The translations under genes were made by a program, and so were the position numbers. A stretch of 64,000 nt of DNA, from NCBI GenBank assembly GCA_946811695.1, contig OX328130.1:67824245-67888244 (forward strand), written 5' to 3'. Positions 26,801 through 37,482 of the stretch are shown here, piece by piece. The notes under the pieces are model-generated. The model did not search any database and was not told the DNA's origin. It saw nothing but the letters and a program-made list of their open reading frames with translations. Positions within the stretch are counted from its first letter, which is position 1. Each line of letters starts with the position of its first letter. This DNA is from Gonocerus acuteangulatus. Its lineage: Eukaryota > Arthropoda > Insecta > Hemiptera > Coreidae.

Positions 26801-29800
26801 CCTATAAGGCGGCGGACAAATTTAGGCAGAAGAACCAGAAATGCAAAGAATCAAATTAATTATCAATGTAATCGTACTGCCCAGGAACGTGAAGATCGGA
26901 ATGAACGTGCCTACAGCTGTATTGCTATTGGACCTATGAACTCAGTTTGACTATAAACAAATCCCAGGGGCAGTCATTAAGTGTTCGAGGTATTAATCTA
27001 GAAAACCCATGTTTCTCGCATGGTCAATTGTATGTTGCCTGTTCCCGTGTTGGAAAACCATCTGCTCTGTTTATTTACAACCCAGGTAATCAAACAAAAA
27101 ATATTGTGTACCATAAAGTACTACAATAAAAATGAAACTTAATTTAGAATAAGTAAAAATAAAATGAAATATAATAAGTAAGTATCATAATAAGAAATCT
27201 ATTGTAATTTTCATTGTGATTTTTTAGTGACTATTAAAAGAATTTTAAGTGTTTTATAAATTTTATTTTTTGAAATAATATAATTGTTGACTTATTAACT
27301 TTCTTTTTTTATCTTACTAGCTGATCCGGTGTCCCGAATAGTAGAATATGAATTAAAAGAATAACAAATTAAAGAATCAACTGTTAGGCGGTATGAAGTT
27401 CGCCGGGTCAGCTAGTAACTAATAAATATGTGTGAAAGCTCATGAACAAGTCCCAAAAGATGAATCTGACATATAATGAGTAATAACCCAGTAACAGGCA
27501 CATGTCACCGAGTTTGAAGCAAACCCCAAAAAGATTGTTCATTTTCTTAATTATATTGCATTTTCCAACCATTATTTTATCATTTTCCATTGCAATTCTT
27601 GTTTAGGCTACAAACAGAATGGAGCGGAGTGGAAGCAGAAAGCATACCAAATCAGCAAGATGAGAGCTACGATATCAAACTGAGTTGAAACCGTTGCTAT
27701 GCTCTTTCCTTTTCCAGCTGCTCCACTCTGTGTACTTACCTTTAACCTCACATTTTTTTATTTCTTCACTATGATTTTAGCCAAAGTTACCACACGTTGA
27801 TCTTCATCTAGGATTACACAGGATAGATAGATGAAACAAATATATACTGGGAATAAAATATAACATATACAGAAATGAAGAAGAGTTTATAACCTCAGGA
27901 TGAGGGAAATGAGATGCAGTCAGAAGAGAATCCTCCATCCAGACACTCCCTTCTGGAAGTATTCTCTTGTTCAAGCAGACATCTTTCAAATCGACAGAGT
28001 TCATAAAAAGTTCATGGATGAGTTTTTGTTCTTCAGGACTGGGTGGGTGTGTCAATAATGACATCTTGTCAGCAGCTTTTTTTCTCTCTTTCCTTTCTGA
28101 AAATAGGCAAAATGATTTTCAATAACTAAATAAATATTTATCAGACACTAGTCAAAAATATACTGCAAACATTTCAAGTTTAATATGAAACCATATAAGA
28201 AAAATAAATGAAATAATTTTAGGACAGATTTTTGTCGAAGAAAGATATTGTCCCAACCATTTCAAACTATCGAATATGAAAAATGTCGTTTTTCAAATTT
28301 CATATTTTACTCTTGCATTATGGACAATACGACTTGTGGAAAATTGTCAAAACTCTAGCCTCTTTAACATAAATGTTATAAGATAGTGACCCCATTTTTC
28401 TAATATATTTATCTGCGGCAGAAGGTCAAATTTATAAAAACACTCATTTTCTTTGCTACTCCTTTATTCAGCTCTACATGTTTCACATCATCATGACGCC
28501 TCTTCAGGAGGAATTAAACTAATATCAAATGAAATATGGTTACAGCCTACACTTCAGAGAACAGTCCAGACGTGGCCCTAACTGCGGAAGGTTCTCTGAA
28601 GTGTAGGCTGTAACCATATTTCATTTGATTTAGTTTAAGTGCTCCTGAAGAGGTGTCATGATGACGTGAAACATGTAGAGCTGAATAAAGTATTAGCAAA
28701 GAAAATGAGTGCTTTTATAAATTTGACCTTCCACAGATAAATATACTAACGTAAATGGTATATTCGTTCGTTAGTTGTAGATATCACTAATAGTATAGAA
28801 TTAGTACAATGAATAATGTCGAATGCGTTAAATTCGTTAGTTTGAAAGTGTAAATATTTATACAATTCATCTATCGGTATCAGCAAACTATCAAAAATAC
28901 CACGTTCGACAATTTGAAATGGCAATCCAAGAAAAATCACTTGTTAGCACCAAGATGCAAACTCATGAATGTGATCTTTTGGTAATTAAAAATCAGTTTG
29001 TTCATAATTTCACCTTGAAATGATTATAAGTATACATAGAAAAATGTATAAAATTGTCCTTTTGTAAAGGCACTGATTTTGGAATTACTATTAAAACTTT
29101 ATCTTGCTCCCTTGAAAGTTGCCAATTTTCATATTCGATAGTTTGACATGGTAGGGAGGATATCACAAATGTGAAAGTCATTACCAACTGCTTCCTGATT
29201 TTCTTTTTCCTCTTCAGGTCCATCGGGTACAAGCCTGTTTACTACCGCAGGTCCTGTCAAAGTCGAATTCCTTGCAACCATTGTAAAATGAGCTATAGTA
29301 ATTTCTTCCCATTTGCCCCGTTTATCCCTTTCTAGTTTTATAGAAATATCCATTGAAGATTTACCGCAATTGACAACTTTCCCAGAAAGCTTAATATCTT
29401 CATTAACCTAAAACAAAATATACTTCATTAAAGATTAAGTCATTAATTTTGTTAACCCTTACACGACAAAGTACCAATATAATGGTGCATGCATTTCAGG
29501 TGCAGCATATTAGAGTAATGTGGATAAGACTTCTCGGAAGAAGATATATCACAGCCTGGTCCTTCCTCAGCTCCAGGGAGTCATGTTCAAGAGCATGCCA
29601 AGGATCCTGAGGAAGAAAATGGGTCTTTTCCAAAGTGTAAACAATTTAATTTGCAGGAGTATCATCGAAGTTTTGGAGGAAATAAGATTTATTTCAATAG
29701 CACAAAGGGGGGTCTCCCATGGTCTAGTGGCTAGCGCGCTAGATTCATAAGCGGGAGATGGTGTGTTCGATCCCCTCCGGCGCCAGAAATTTTCTCATCT

Positions 29801-29879
29801 CAGGGCTCGCTGAGAAAATTCCTGGCTGCACCCTGGACGTCGGCACTAATGGCCAAGATTTATGTTGATGCGCCGTAAA

Positions 29880-29911
<32 letters not shown>

Positions 29912-32900
29912 AAATAGCACAAAGGAACCATACGTGTAAAGGTTTTGACACTAATTAAAGAATGTAAATATGTTGCTAATAAATGAACACAAAAATCTAC
30001 AAAAAAAAAGAAAAATAACTTATTTTAAGTAATTAATAATTTTAGTTTAAATTATCTGGAAATAATATTTTCTTTATTGATAATTTTTTATAATTATTAT
30101 TTATAATTCAAAAAAAGGTAGCTTGGCAACTTTCAAAAAAGATGATAGAGAGAAACAAAATAAATTAGTTAGGAAAAGTGCAATAGCGTCCGCGCTATTT
30201 ATTCCGATGTAGAACAAGAATTGGAGCATTTAGAAGCCTATAAAGCCCGTCTGAGGAGAGAGACGGTGAAGCCAGGGCCGTCTGAAGACGTATCCATGAA
30301 GCGCCGTCTGATGACGTTCTGAACCTTTGAATATATGATATGAATTGGGTCGTCATTCTGTGATAATATGCTCGGTAGCATAATTGGCAACACATCCGAG
30401 CCTAAAAAGGAGAATCCTGGAGTCAAATCTCACCCCAGCGGGTTAATTTATTAAAAATTGTTATTATTAATAATTGTTATTAAATTATTGAAAACCTTAC
30501 AGTCATTAACAGTGTATATCATCCATTGTATCAAACAGTGCTTTAATAAATATTGTCTAAATTTTGTTAAGATGATTTGCAGCTGAGGTGTGTATTTAGA
30601 TAGCATTGCAGTTTGTATTTATGATCCGCATAAAACTATACTTACGCTGGGCATTTCAGGACTAAATTCTATGTCCTCGACTGCAGCAGTCACAATGACA
30701 TAAGGAGAGGGTTCTCCTTCAATCCATTTAGGGCTTTTGATATGCTTCAGAGCTACGTAAGCTGGAACAAATAAATCTCTGCAAATTATTGTAATATCTG
30801 CTACATATATCAACATAAAATGCATTTTACCATTAATTTAAATTATTCTAATGTTAATATGCAATCGATAATATATGCTGATTGTAAATCAAAACATAGA
30901 ATGGCTGACTACCTCTGTATTTCTGTAATCATCTTACAATAATTATTAAGATTAATATAACTTTTTAAAACAACTTTACTAATTTAAATATACCTGCAAA
31001 GGTATCCATATCTTCCATGATCCTCCCCATACGTAATTTCCCAATGGCTGTAGAATATCTGTGATGCAACTTCAACTCACTGCTCAATGGGATTATCGCA
31101 CTACAGAAGCTATCCTATTAACACAAAACACATTCATTTACATTTCTTTAGTATGCGATATAAATACTACAATAAGACATGATTTATCAGAGGCACTCTT
31201 AAGAATAAGATAACCAGGGACGGATCAGGAACAAGACAAATCTTAAATAGAGGGATAAAATAACCTGTTGGTTTAGTTCCTCTTTGACCCAACAAAAAAA
31301 CAATTAACACAAATTCTACCACAGTACTACCAATAGATGAATAAATAAAGTATTTCAATAAAAAAACATGTTTGAGAAGTTAATAAAATAAAGGGGTCCT
31401 CTATGAGGGTTAGTGTGTCAGAGTATTTTGGAACCAGCAGCATATTGTTGCAGTATACTGCAATAAACTATTTGTGAAAATCCTAATCAAATTTAGCCAA
31501 ATGATAAATTTATTATTTTAATATCTACTATATATTTGTCAAATACCACTGACTGACTGACTCACTGACCTATCATCGCCCAGCCCAAACCGCTCGACAG
31601 AAAAATTTGAAATTTTGCATGGACACTCCCTATAGAACGTAGACGCTCGCTAAGAAAGGATTTTTTGATATTCAAATTTTTAAGTATTTTTAGAGGGGTT
31701 CAAAGTTTTATTTGGTTAGAGCAGGCAAGCCAAGGTAGCATGCGTTGCTAGGACGATAAAGAACAGCTGTTACCGTACATTATCTATTTCATAGTATTAT
31801 TTTTAATTGAGGTTAATTTCAACTATGATGGAAGTCCATGAATTACTAGAAATAAACTGTGATTTTGTCCCTCATAGGGGTTACGCCCTGGTGATGGTCC
31901 ATCCGAAGTAATAATATCCCGAACCACTTGACACAAAGATATGAAATTTTGCACAGCAATCCGTTTAGAATGTAAACACTCGCTAAGAAAGTTTTTTTTT
32001 TTTTTTTTAAATCAAATGTTTAAGTACTTTTAGGAGGGTTTGAATTAGTAAGGAGTTCCTCATCAGCTCAAAAATGGTCTGCTTTTGATGACATTTTGGT
32101 ACAAAAATCTTTCTTCTCATTTGAAAGGTCAAGTTTATTAACCAGATGAACATGGTTTTTTTAGGAGCATAATTTGCGAAAAAAATCGGAACGCTTACAT
32201 TTTCGAGTCTATATGCTTGCAGGTACTCGTTATATAGGTTCCTTAACGTAGGAAAACGAATGAAACCATTTTTAAAGCGATTTTTGTAACCGTTTTCGAG
32301 AAAAATCGATAGAAATACTTTTCCAAACTAATTTTCTGTTTGGGTATTCAGAAAAGATGATTGGTTCACTTGAAACTTGTACCAGGTATTTGACATTCAT
32401 CTATTCTAATATATTTAAACTTTGGTATGGTTTAGTATATGTACCGCCGAAGCGAGTACTTTGGTATGGTTTGGAGGTAAGAAGTAAAAAAAATTTGTAT
32501 TAATGGTGGTACTAAGTTTTCGGATCTCAGTATATTTTCTAAAATATCTTGAAATTGGTTGGGAAATCATAGTAAGTGGAAGGCGGCTATTCGAAAGGTT
32601 ACTAAATTCTCTACAAAAAAGATTCTGTTTTATTCTTTTCAACGTGTATTTATCACTGTTTACGTAATTTTTAAGTAGTTGTTGTATTTTTTTTTTTTTT
32701 TTTTTTTACTCTAACGGAAACATGCACGGTTGCCTCCGCATGGTGTTTCCTGGTTAACTTTAAAGTCCGTGTAATAATAAGCTGTACAAAATTAGGTAGT
32801 AGCGTTAATTTTGATCATACCTTATTTAACGCAATATAAAAACTACTTATCGGCCGTGGTGAAGCACAGGTAGTCAGCTAGTATCTAATATTTTTAATAA

Positions 32901-33779
32901 TTACTATTGGCTTTTAATGTTTGCTATTTATTATTTTGGGTAATAAGTGTTGTCACCATACTCTAAAATTTTTGAAAATTGTTTTTCGTGTAGATATTAC
33001 AGACATTTACACAATTATTATAAGGTTGTTCCTTAGTTTCCTGGGATAAATTCTTTTGGTGGACCTTGCCAACTGAAAGAATTATTTTTTTGTCTTTTTT
33101 TTTTCCTCCGATTATTAGCATTCATTCAAAAATGCCCTTATTTTCTGGTAGTATTGAACCACAAATTTAATATGCTCCTCTCACAGTTTTAAGTAAGCCA
33201 TTTTTATTTATTTTTTTTAATGGTTGCAACGATAAGGCCTGTTATCTTTGAGGACTTATACAAATCATTGAGCTCTATCACCAAGTATTTACGCAGGTCG
33301 TAAGCAAACAATTTCTAAATATTGGATAAAAAAGGATGTAATTGGAAAGTGAGCAGGAATTGAACCAGACGTGTACAGGAAAGATTAAAATGAAACAAGC
33401 TAAAATGAACGGCTAAAACTTGTTCCACATTATTTTATTTATTTATTTTTATTTTTTAATTTTGCTCAAAGCAGAAATGAATGTGGGGATCTAGGGAGGC
33501 AAAGCCACCCAGCAGGATAAAGGGTGGAGCTCCAAGATATGTTTATTTATTTTATTCTACAAAAGTCTTTGTGAGGCACAGTGAAACTTAGGTACCTTAT
33601 AAATTCTTTATAATTATTATTATTTAATCAATGCACATAAACTAATGAACTTACCTTCATTGATCTAGGTGGGAGCTCATCCTGGGAATTGACTAAATTT
33701 TTCAGTAGATGAGATCTGTCAGGAGTACTGTTCACACATTCCTCCTTAAAGTCCATCCATTTGTCAAAAGATTTTCTGA
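23838..33779 (-). CDS. ACOT9: Acyl-CoA thioesterase 9-like, copy A (ten exons; probable further 5' exon at 34932)
   Basis: Exons, 5' to 3' on the minus strand: 33655-33779, 30994-31114, 30646-30761, 29185-29407, 27894-28096, 26262-26347, 26101-26188, 24487-24637, 23838-23899, nine here, plus the probable one at 34932-35032. They join without a stop to about 390 codons ending in TGA at 23838-23840. The product reads as ACOT9, a mitochondrial acyl-CoA thioesterase with two hot-dog domains that hydrolyses acyl-CoA to free acid and CoA. Diagnostic segments are LPPRSMKDSF, GRIMEDMDTFA, VNEDIKLSG, MVARNSTLTGPA, VWMEDS, the second hot-dog motif NRVFGGYLM, FFTYEV and PIMPRTYHEAILWLQG. The split codons fit at every junction. 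All introns are GT-AG (GTTATA donor at 27893). The true start codon is not certain. A paralogue with the same exon lengths lies at 52324-62136. Confidence 0.9.
24850..25003 (-). repeat. SINE family A, truncated
   Basis: On the minus strand a tRNA-like head with decayed A and B boxes is joined to a shortened body; the hairpin segment of full-length copies is partly deleted. It lies in the ACOT9 copy A intron between exons 24487 and 26101. Confidence 0.7.
25040..25315. mobile_element. Inverted-repeat element (MITE-like)
   Basis: The left part reads GGAAGAAAAAGCACCCAAAC then CACCGAGGTGCCA; the right part, inverted, reads GGAAGAAAACCCAGTCAAAT then CACCGAGGTGCCA. The arms are about 35 bp and imperfect. 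The GC-rich centre, with a run of about 17 C at 25146-25162, differs strongly from the AT-rich surroundings and has no coding frame. Superfamily unknown. Confidence 0.6.
25490..25733. repeat. Two-copy direct repeat of about 125 bp
   Basis: The phrases TAGGTCCACCC, CCTATGTAATG, CAGTCTTCTTTTT, TGAGCGAACGCCAGC and GGACACTTTTTTG-like endings occur in the same order at 25493-25610 and 25618-25733, with scattered differences. No function is visible; it lies in an ACOT9 copy A intron. Confidence 0.75.
26513..26722 (+). repeat. tRNA-derived SINE, family A
   Basis: A full-length but diverged copy: the head has GGTCGTGGGTTCGATTCCCA, the body the CTTTTCTTTAGAAAAAAGAAAAGG hairpin in shortened form, and the tail AATTTAAATAAATAA. 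Clear target duplications were not found. It stands directly before the Helitron fragment. Confidence 0.82.
26735..27415 (+). mobile_element. Helitron remnant with fused terminal coding pieces
   Basis: An open frame from 26735 contains MPPIRRRTNLGRRTRNAKNQ, the kind of N-terminus found in insect Helitron Rep/helicase proteins. Right after its stop, 26947-27129 reads as the C-terminal end of the Pif1-like helicase: TINKSQGQSL, GQLYVACSRV and NIVYHKVLQ. The whole Rep domain and most of the helicase are missing. The 3' end at 27411-27415 is GCTAG, preceded by a GC-containing region (GTTCGCCGGGTCA), as expected for Helitron CTRR ends. It lies in an ACOT9 copy A intron and is not autonomous. Confidence 0.8.
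28263..29145. mobile_element. TIR element 'Z', copy in the ACOT9-A gene
   Basis: The left end CAAACTATCGAATATGAAAA is repeated inverted at the right end (about 29126-29145). A related element at 55267-55910 shares both ends and internal phrases (ACTTTACTCTTGCATT, GGCAAAACTCTAGCCTCTTT, AATGTCGAATGCGT, ACTGATTTTGGAAT). No transposase frame is present. The copy is enlarged by a nested palindrome at 28402-28748. Confidence 0.7.
28402..28748. repeat. Long palindrome nested in element Z
   Basis: Arms of about 150 bp (28402-28563 and 28585-28748) are inverted near-copies around a loop of about 25 bases. Each arm contains TCATGATGACG.GAAACATGTAGAGCTGAATAAAG-type sequence broken here for brevity: TCATGATGACG, GAAACATGTAGAG and CTGAATAAAG. 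A single-arm relative lies at about 34718-34850 and 42193-42325 (CTGAAGAGGCACC then GTGTGAAACATGTAGA). Confidence 0.8.
29709..29912 (+). repeat. tRNA-derived SINE, family B, poly-A tailed
   Basis: An almost complete young copy: A box TGGTCTAGTGGCTAGC, B box TGTTCGATCCC, the GACGTCGGCACTAATGGCC phrase and an A-rich tail. It is bounded by perfect 13-bp direct repeats AATAGCACAAAGG at 29696-29708 and 29913-29925. It lies in an ACOT9 copy A intron. Confidence 0.92.
30345..30445 (+). repeat. tRNA-like fragment (possible SINE head)
   Basis: GGTAGCATAATTGGCAAC resembles an A box and D arm, and about 35 bases later GGAGTCAAATCTCACCCC resembles a decayed B box and T arm. No acceptor stem closes well, so it is not a functional tRNA. 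It may be the head of a third SINE type. Confidence 0.4.
31524..32881 (+). mobile_element. Non-autonomous Helitron-like element
   Basis: The 5' end reads TCTACTATATATTTG, then CACTGACTGACTGACTC, a phrase common near the 5' end of insect Helitrons. The 3' end reads CCGTGGTGAAGCACAGG (a hairpin) followed by TAGTCAGCTAG. The neighbours are A on the left and T on the right, the usual Helitron insertion site. No coding frame is present. Internal sequence recurs at 3.8-4.3 kb and, weakly, at 53.9 and 62.7 kb. It lies in the ACOT9 copy A intron between exons 30994 and 33655. Confidence 0.75.
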
Positions 33780-34931
33780 CTAAACAAAGAGAAGTTATAT
33801 CAACAATGCGCCTAAGAAATCAACATTTCCATCTAATTTTAAACAATTTGAAATTAATTAGAATAGACTCTCTCCTGTGCAGGTCTCCCAGAGGAATGAG
33901 TTCATTGGATGGGAGTCAAAGAATTCATATATGTTTCGTTTTAGAGGCAGGAACTTATGTTTCTACTAAGAAAATATTGCTACTAAGGCACCTGCGGCTG
34001 GAACACCTGATTTTCCATGTAACTAGTTTTTGATATTGTAATAACATATGCATAAATATGTGATTTTGTTAGTAATTAAATATTTTTTATTTAGTTTAAC
34101 TGTCTATATATTTTTATACCTGGAAACTTTTACATGCATATGCACTTGTAAATAATACACCAGCAAGGATTTACATATTTTGAATTTATTTTATAAGCCG
34201 GTAACTATATTTTACTTAAATATGCAATATTAAAAATGGTACATATTATTATATCCCAAAATAATTAGGTTTTTCAAATAAATAAATGACCGCTTCTAAC
34301 TGAATTCTCTAATTTGGCGATTTCTCTAATCCGACTGTACACTGGTCCCGATGACACTGGATTAGGGAGAGTCTACTCTATTTATTTAAATATTTATTAA
34401 TTGATATCTTGTGAAAACTCCATTATATAATGTGCCATTAAAGTTTAGGTAGGAATAATTTTTGTCGCCTTCTGAATGCATGAAGGGACTAGTTAGCCAT
34501 CCTTTCATATTGTAAATCCTCTTCGATCCTCACATTATTGCTAACAACAATTTTACAGGATTATTCGGCTATTGATTCTTTAAGTCAAAAATTCCTTTTC
34601 TTGTTGAAAAGTGACACAATATTTTTATGTTAATTATTATTTTAATTAATTGACATTTTACTCAAATTCTTTAAACAGGTGGAAGGTCAATTATACTTCA
34701 CTATGACTATGAGTCTCGACATGGCCCTACTAGTGGAAGGTTCTCCTCCTCAAATTGAAGTGTTGTATTTAAAACATTTTCTGCTGAAGAGGCACCAAAA
34801 TGGTGTGAAACATGTAGAAAAGAGAAAAAAATATTGTGAATGTATTATAGACTTCCCATCTATTTCGAGAATTCACCGGATATTATTTTAGATTTTAGTG
34901 ATACAAAAAGGTTCTAAAAACTTAATATTAC

Positions 34932-35032
34932 CATCTTGCATAGTGATGACAGGAGAAAAAGGTGCGTCAGCTGATGTGAAGTGCCTCTGAAGACATCTGC
35001 CTCCAAAGAAGCTTGGACAAAAAATAATAACT
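34932..35032 (-). CDS. ACOT9: Probable 5' exon of ACOT9 copy A (presequence end)
   Basis: On the minus strand the frame reads FFGGRCLQRHFTSA and then SPVITMQD before a GTAATA donor at 34931. It ends with one base of a split codon; the next known exon (33779) starts with two, and the join gives MQDVRKSFDKWMDF, which continues ACOT9 well. RCLQRHFTSA, basic and without acidic residues, looks like a mitochondrial presequence cleavage region. The acceptor is TTATATTATAG at 35033-35043. The only upstream ATG in frame (35077-35079) lies inside an inserted TIR element, so the real start is probably in a further exon. An identical exon lies at 42407-42507. Confidence 0.55.
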
Positions 35033-35048
35033 CTATAATATAATCTAA

Positions 35049-35919
35049 CAAAGGAACATCCCCAAGAGTCCGAAGACAATTTTAATGAAACTTTGTATAC
35101 TTAATAAAAACGTGAAAATAATTGATACGTATTTTTTTATGTTGGCCCAATCCTATGTTTAAGGGGTGAAACCACGCTTCCAAAGTACACAACAAATATA
35201 CTAACTTTTATACTATCATAATAGAAAAAAATTTTATAAGGGAAAAATTTATTGTATTTTACATTCAAAACAAATATGTAAATAAATTGTTTAAATAATA
35301 ATTTATTTATAACAGAAACATTTGTTGCGCCTTTTTTTTTTACTCGATATAAACATTTTTGTTATGAAACAAAAGAATAGAAATAGATTGCTGAATTCAA
35401 CGATTGATATTTTTAATTTTTGAATTTAGCGTATATCAGGATGATAGATGCGGACACAGCACAATCAAGGGCGTGGTGCGGTACATGTCGAGCAACACAG
35501 ATATCTTACTTATATAAAAAACAAATACATCAAACTTAACTGCGTCTTGTATAAAACGGCGCAATTTATTAACTTTTGGAGGATTACTGGGTATCTTCCT
35601 ATGCAACCCAGATACCATTGTAAATAAAAACAAACAGCAATAAGAAGCATTTATTATCATTATTTTACATAAATTATTATTTAAACAATTTATTTACATA
35701 TTTGTTTTGTATGTAAAATACCATACATTTTTCCCTTATAGCATTTTTTTTATAGTTTATAAGTTAGAATATTTGAGGTGTACTTTGGAAGGGTGGTTTC
35801 ACCCCTTAAACGTGCGATTGGGCCGATATAAAAAAATACGCATCGATTATTTTCACGTGTTTAATAAGTATACAAAGTTTCATTGAAATTGGCTCTGTAC
35901 ACGTAAGGATGTTCCCTTG
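35049..35919. mobile_element. Long-TIR element with TAA target duplication
   Basis: TAA flanks both sides (35046-35048 and 35920-35922). The ends are inverted repeats beginning CAAGGGAACATCC (one base changed on the left) and the similarity continues inward for about 280 bp per arm, through phrases such as AAACTTTGTATACTTA, AAGGGGTGAAACCAC and AAATATGTAAATAAATTG. The single-copy centre is about 330 bp and codes for nothing recognisable. A 3-bp TWA duplication suggests PIF/Harbinger, but the long arms are unusual. A second copy, moved along with the tandem duplication, lies at 42524-43394. Confidence 0.72.
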
Positions 35920-36182
35920 TAATTAGTAAGAAAACATTTCAAAAATAATTGCACTTTTAATGTATCTCTTATATAATTCTCATGTAGATAACAGATTGTT
36001 TAACTCGATTCCGAATTGGACACATAATGACAAAACAAGACATACCAAAATGTATTCGGTGCAATGAAGTGCTAACTATTAATTAGGAGTGAGAACAATT
36101 AAACATATTTTCTGACCTTTCAATACTTTTGATCGATGCTAGCCATTACTCGGGTTATGATTTTTAAACACTTACACACTAG

Positions 36183-36311
36183 AAGGTCTCCTCCTGGGGA
36201 ATTTTCTCAATGAGCCGTGAGATGAGAAAATTACTGCTGCTGGCGGAACTTGAACCCACCATCTCCTGCACGAGAAACCAAGGCATTAGCCACTAGATCA
36301 CGGAGAGACCT
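36183..36311 (-). repeat. tRNA-derived SINE, family B (minus strand)
   Basis: The minus strand has a decayed head (GTGATCTAGTGGCTAATGCC, then GGGTTCAAGTTCC) and the start of the family-B body. It is followed at 36312-36445 by another SINE-like piece with the family-A phrase GGTAACCTATAGATAACTC, giving a chimeric cluster. The duplicated copy is at 43658-43925. Confidence 0.7.
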
Positions 36312-37444
36312 TTCAGTGGCTAGAGCCTAGGATTTTCATGCAGGTTCATCCTGCCTACGACAGGTTGAGTGCCCGTTAAAAAAATTCCCTACTCCACCAT
36401 GAATGTTTAGCAAAGGGTGGTAACCTATAGATAACTCATTGATAATGGCCTTAATGTTGATAAGGGGGAAAGAAAAACTTATGCAAGACATACATAACTC
36501 AAAATTTAACAAAAATACAGCACTTTTTTTTTTTTTTAAATTACTCTCTCTGCCAATGTCCTATTATTTTTATTTAAATTTATTTTTTATCCAAAATTAT
36601 ATTTATTATCTTCACAATTTATTATTATTTATTTATTTTTTATCTATTTGGAGTGAGGTTAGCTCAGTTTTAGAGCACTTGACCAGCCTTTAATTAATTT
36701 ATTAATGGGTACCCGCAAACCGCAAAATCAGACAGCCAGAGCATAGAAATAACCACACTATTAGATACCTCTACAGTATCTGCCCCTCTGGGCCCTTATT
36801 GCCTGTTACAGAACGGATTTATTTATTTATTAAAAATTAATTAATTTCCTTTAGTATTTCTGTTTAAAACCAGATGTTTCCATATAAATATCCAAAATTG
36901 TCAATTGCATTCGTTGTGGTCCAGAAATATAAATAAATAATAGTAATATAATTCATGCTTATACATCCACAATTTCTAAATTAAGGGTTAAACAAAATCA
37001 TCAAAAAAAAAAGAAAAAAGTAGAACCTGGAAAAAATAATTATTTTTATGAATTATTTTATGTTGAACCAGCGTATTTCATAACTTTTTTCTATGTATTC
37101 TGTGCCCCTTAATAATTAGATTTCTTGTGTTATACTATTTAAATTCTAATGCATACGCCTATCATATTTTATAGGGCTAGGCTAAGACGGAATATTCATA
37201 ATGGCAGTTGAGCTAATCTGTAGAAAGAAGACCCCCTTAAAGAGGTATCAATAACACTACCAAATAGTAAATATACTATATACTTTTTTTTGGCTAAATA
37301 AAAGAATATCAAGTAAAAAATATTATAAAAGTTAAGGTTTAAAACACTTAACTGATTTAGTGGTACAAAATCATGAAGGAGAAAATAATAATAATAAAAA
37401 ATGGAATAAGAAAAATAGAAGGGCCAAGATTTATGTCGATGCGC

Positions 37445-37482
<38 letters not shown>

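Noticed and set aside
34679..34891. 70-codon plus-strand open frame, identical in both duplication copies (42154)
   Set aside because: Identity only reflects the recent duplication; the sequence belongs to the repeat family of the 28.4-kb palindrome (GAAACATGTAGA phrase).
36645..36690. tRNA-like GGTTAGCTCAGTTTTAGAGC sequence (also at 44120)
   Set aside because: It resembles an A box and D arm only; no T arm or acceptor stem follows within tRNA distance.
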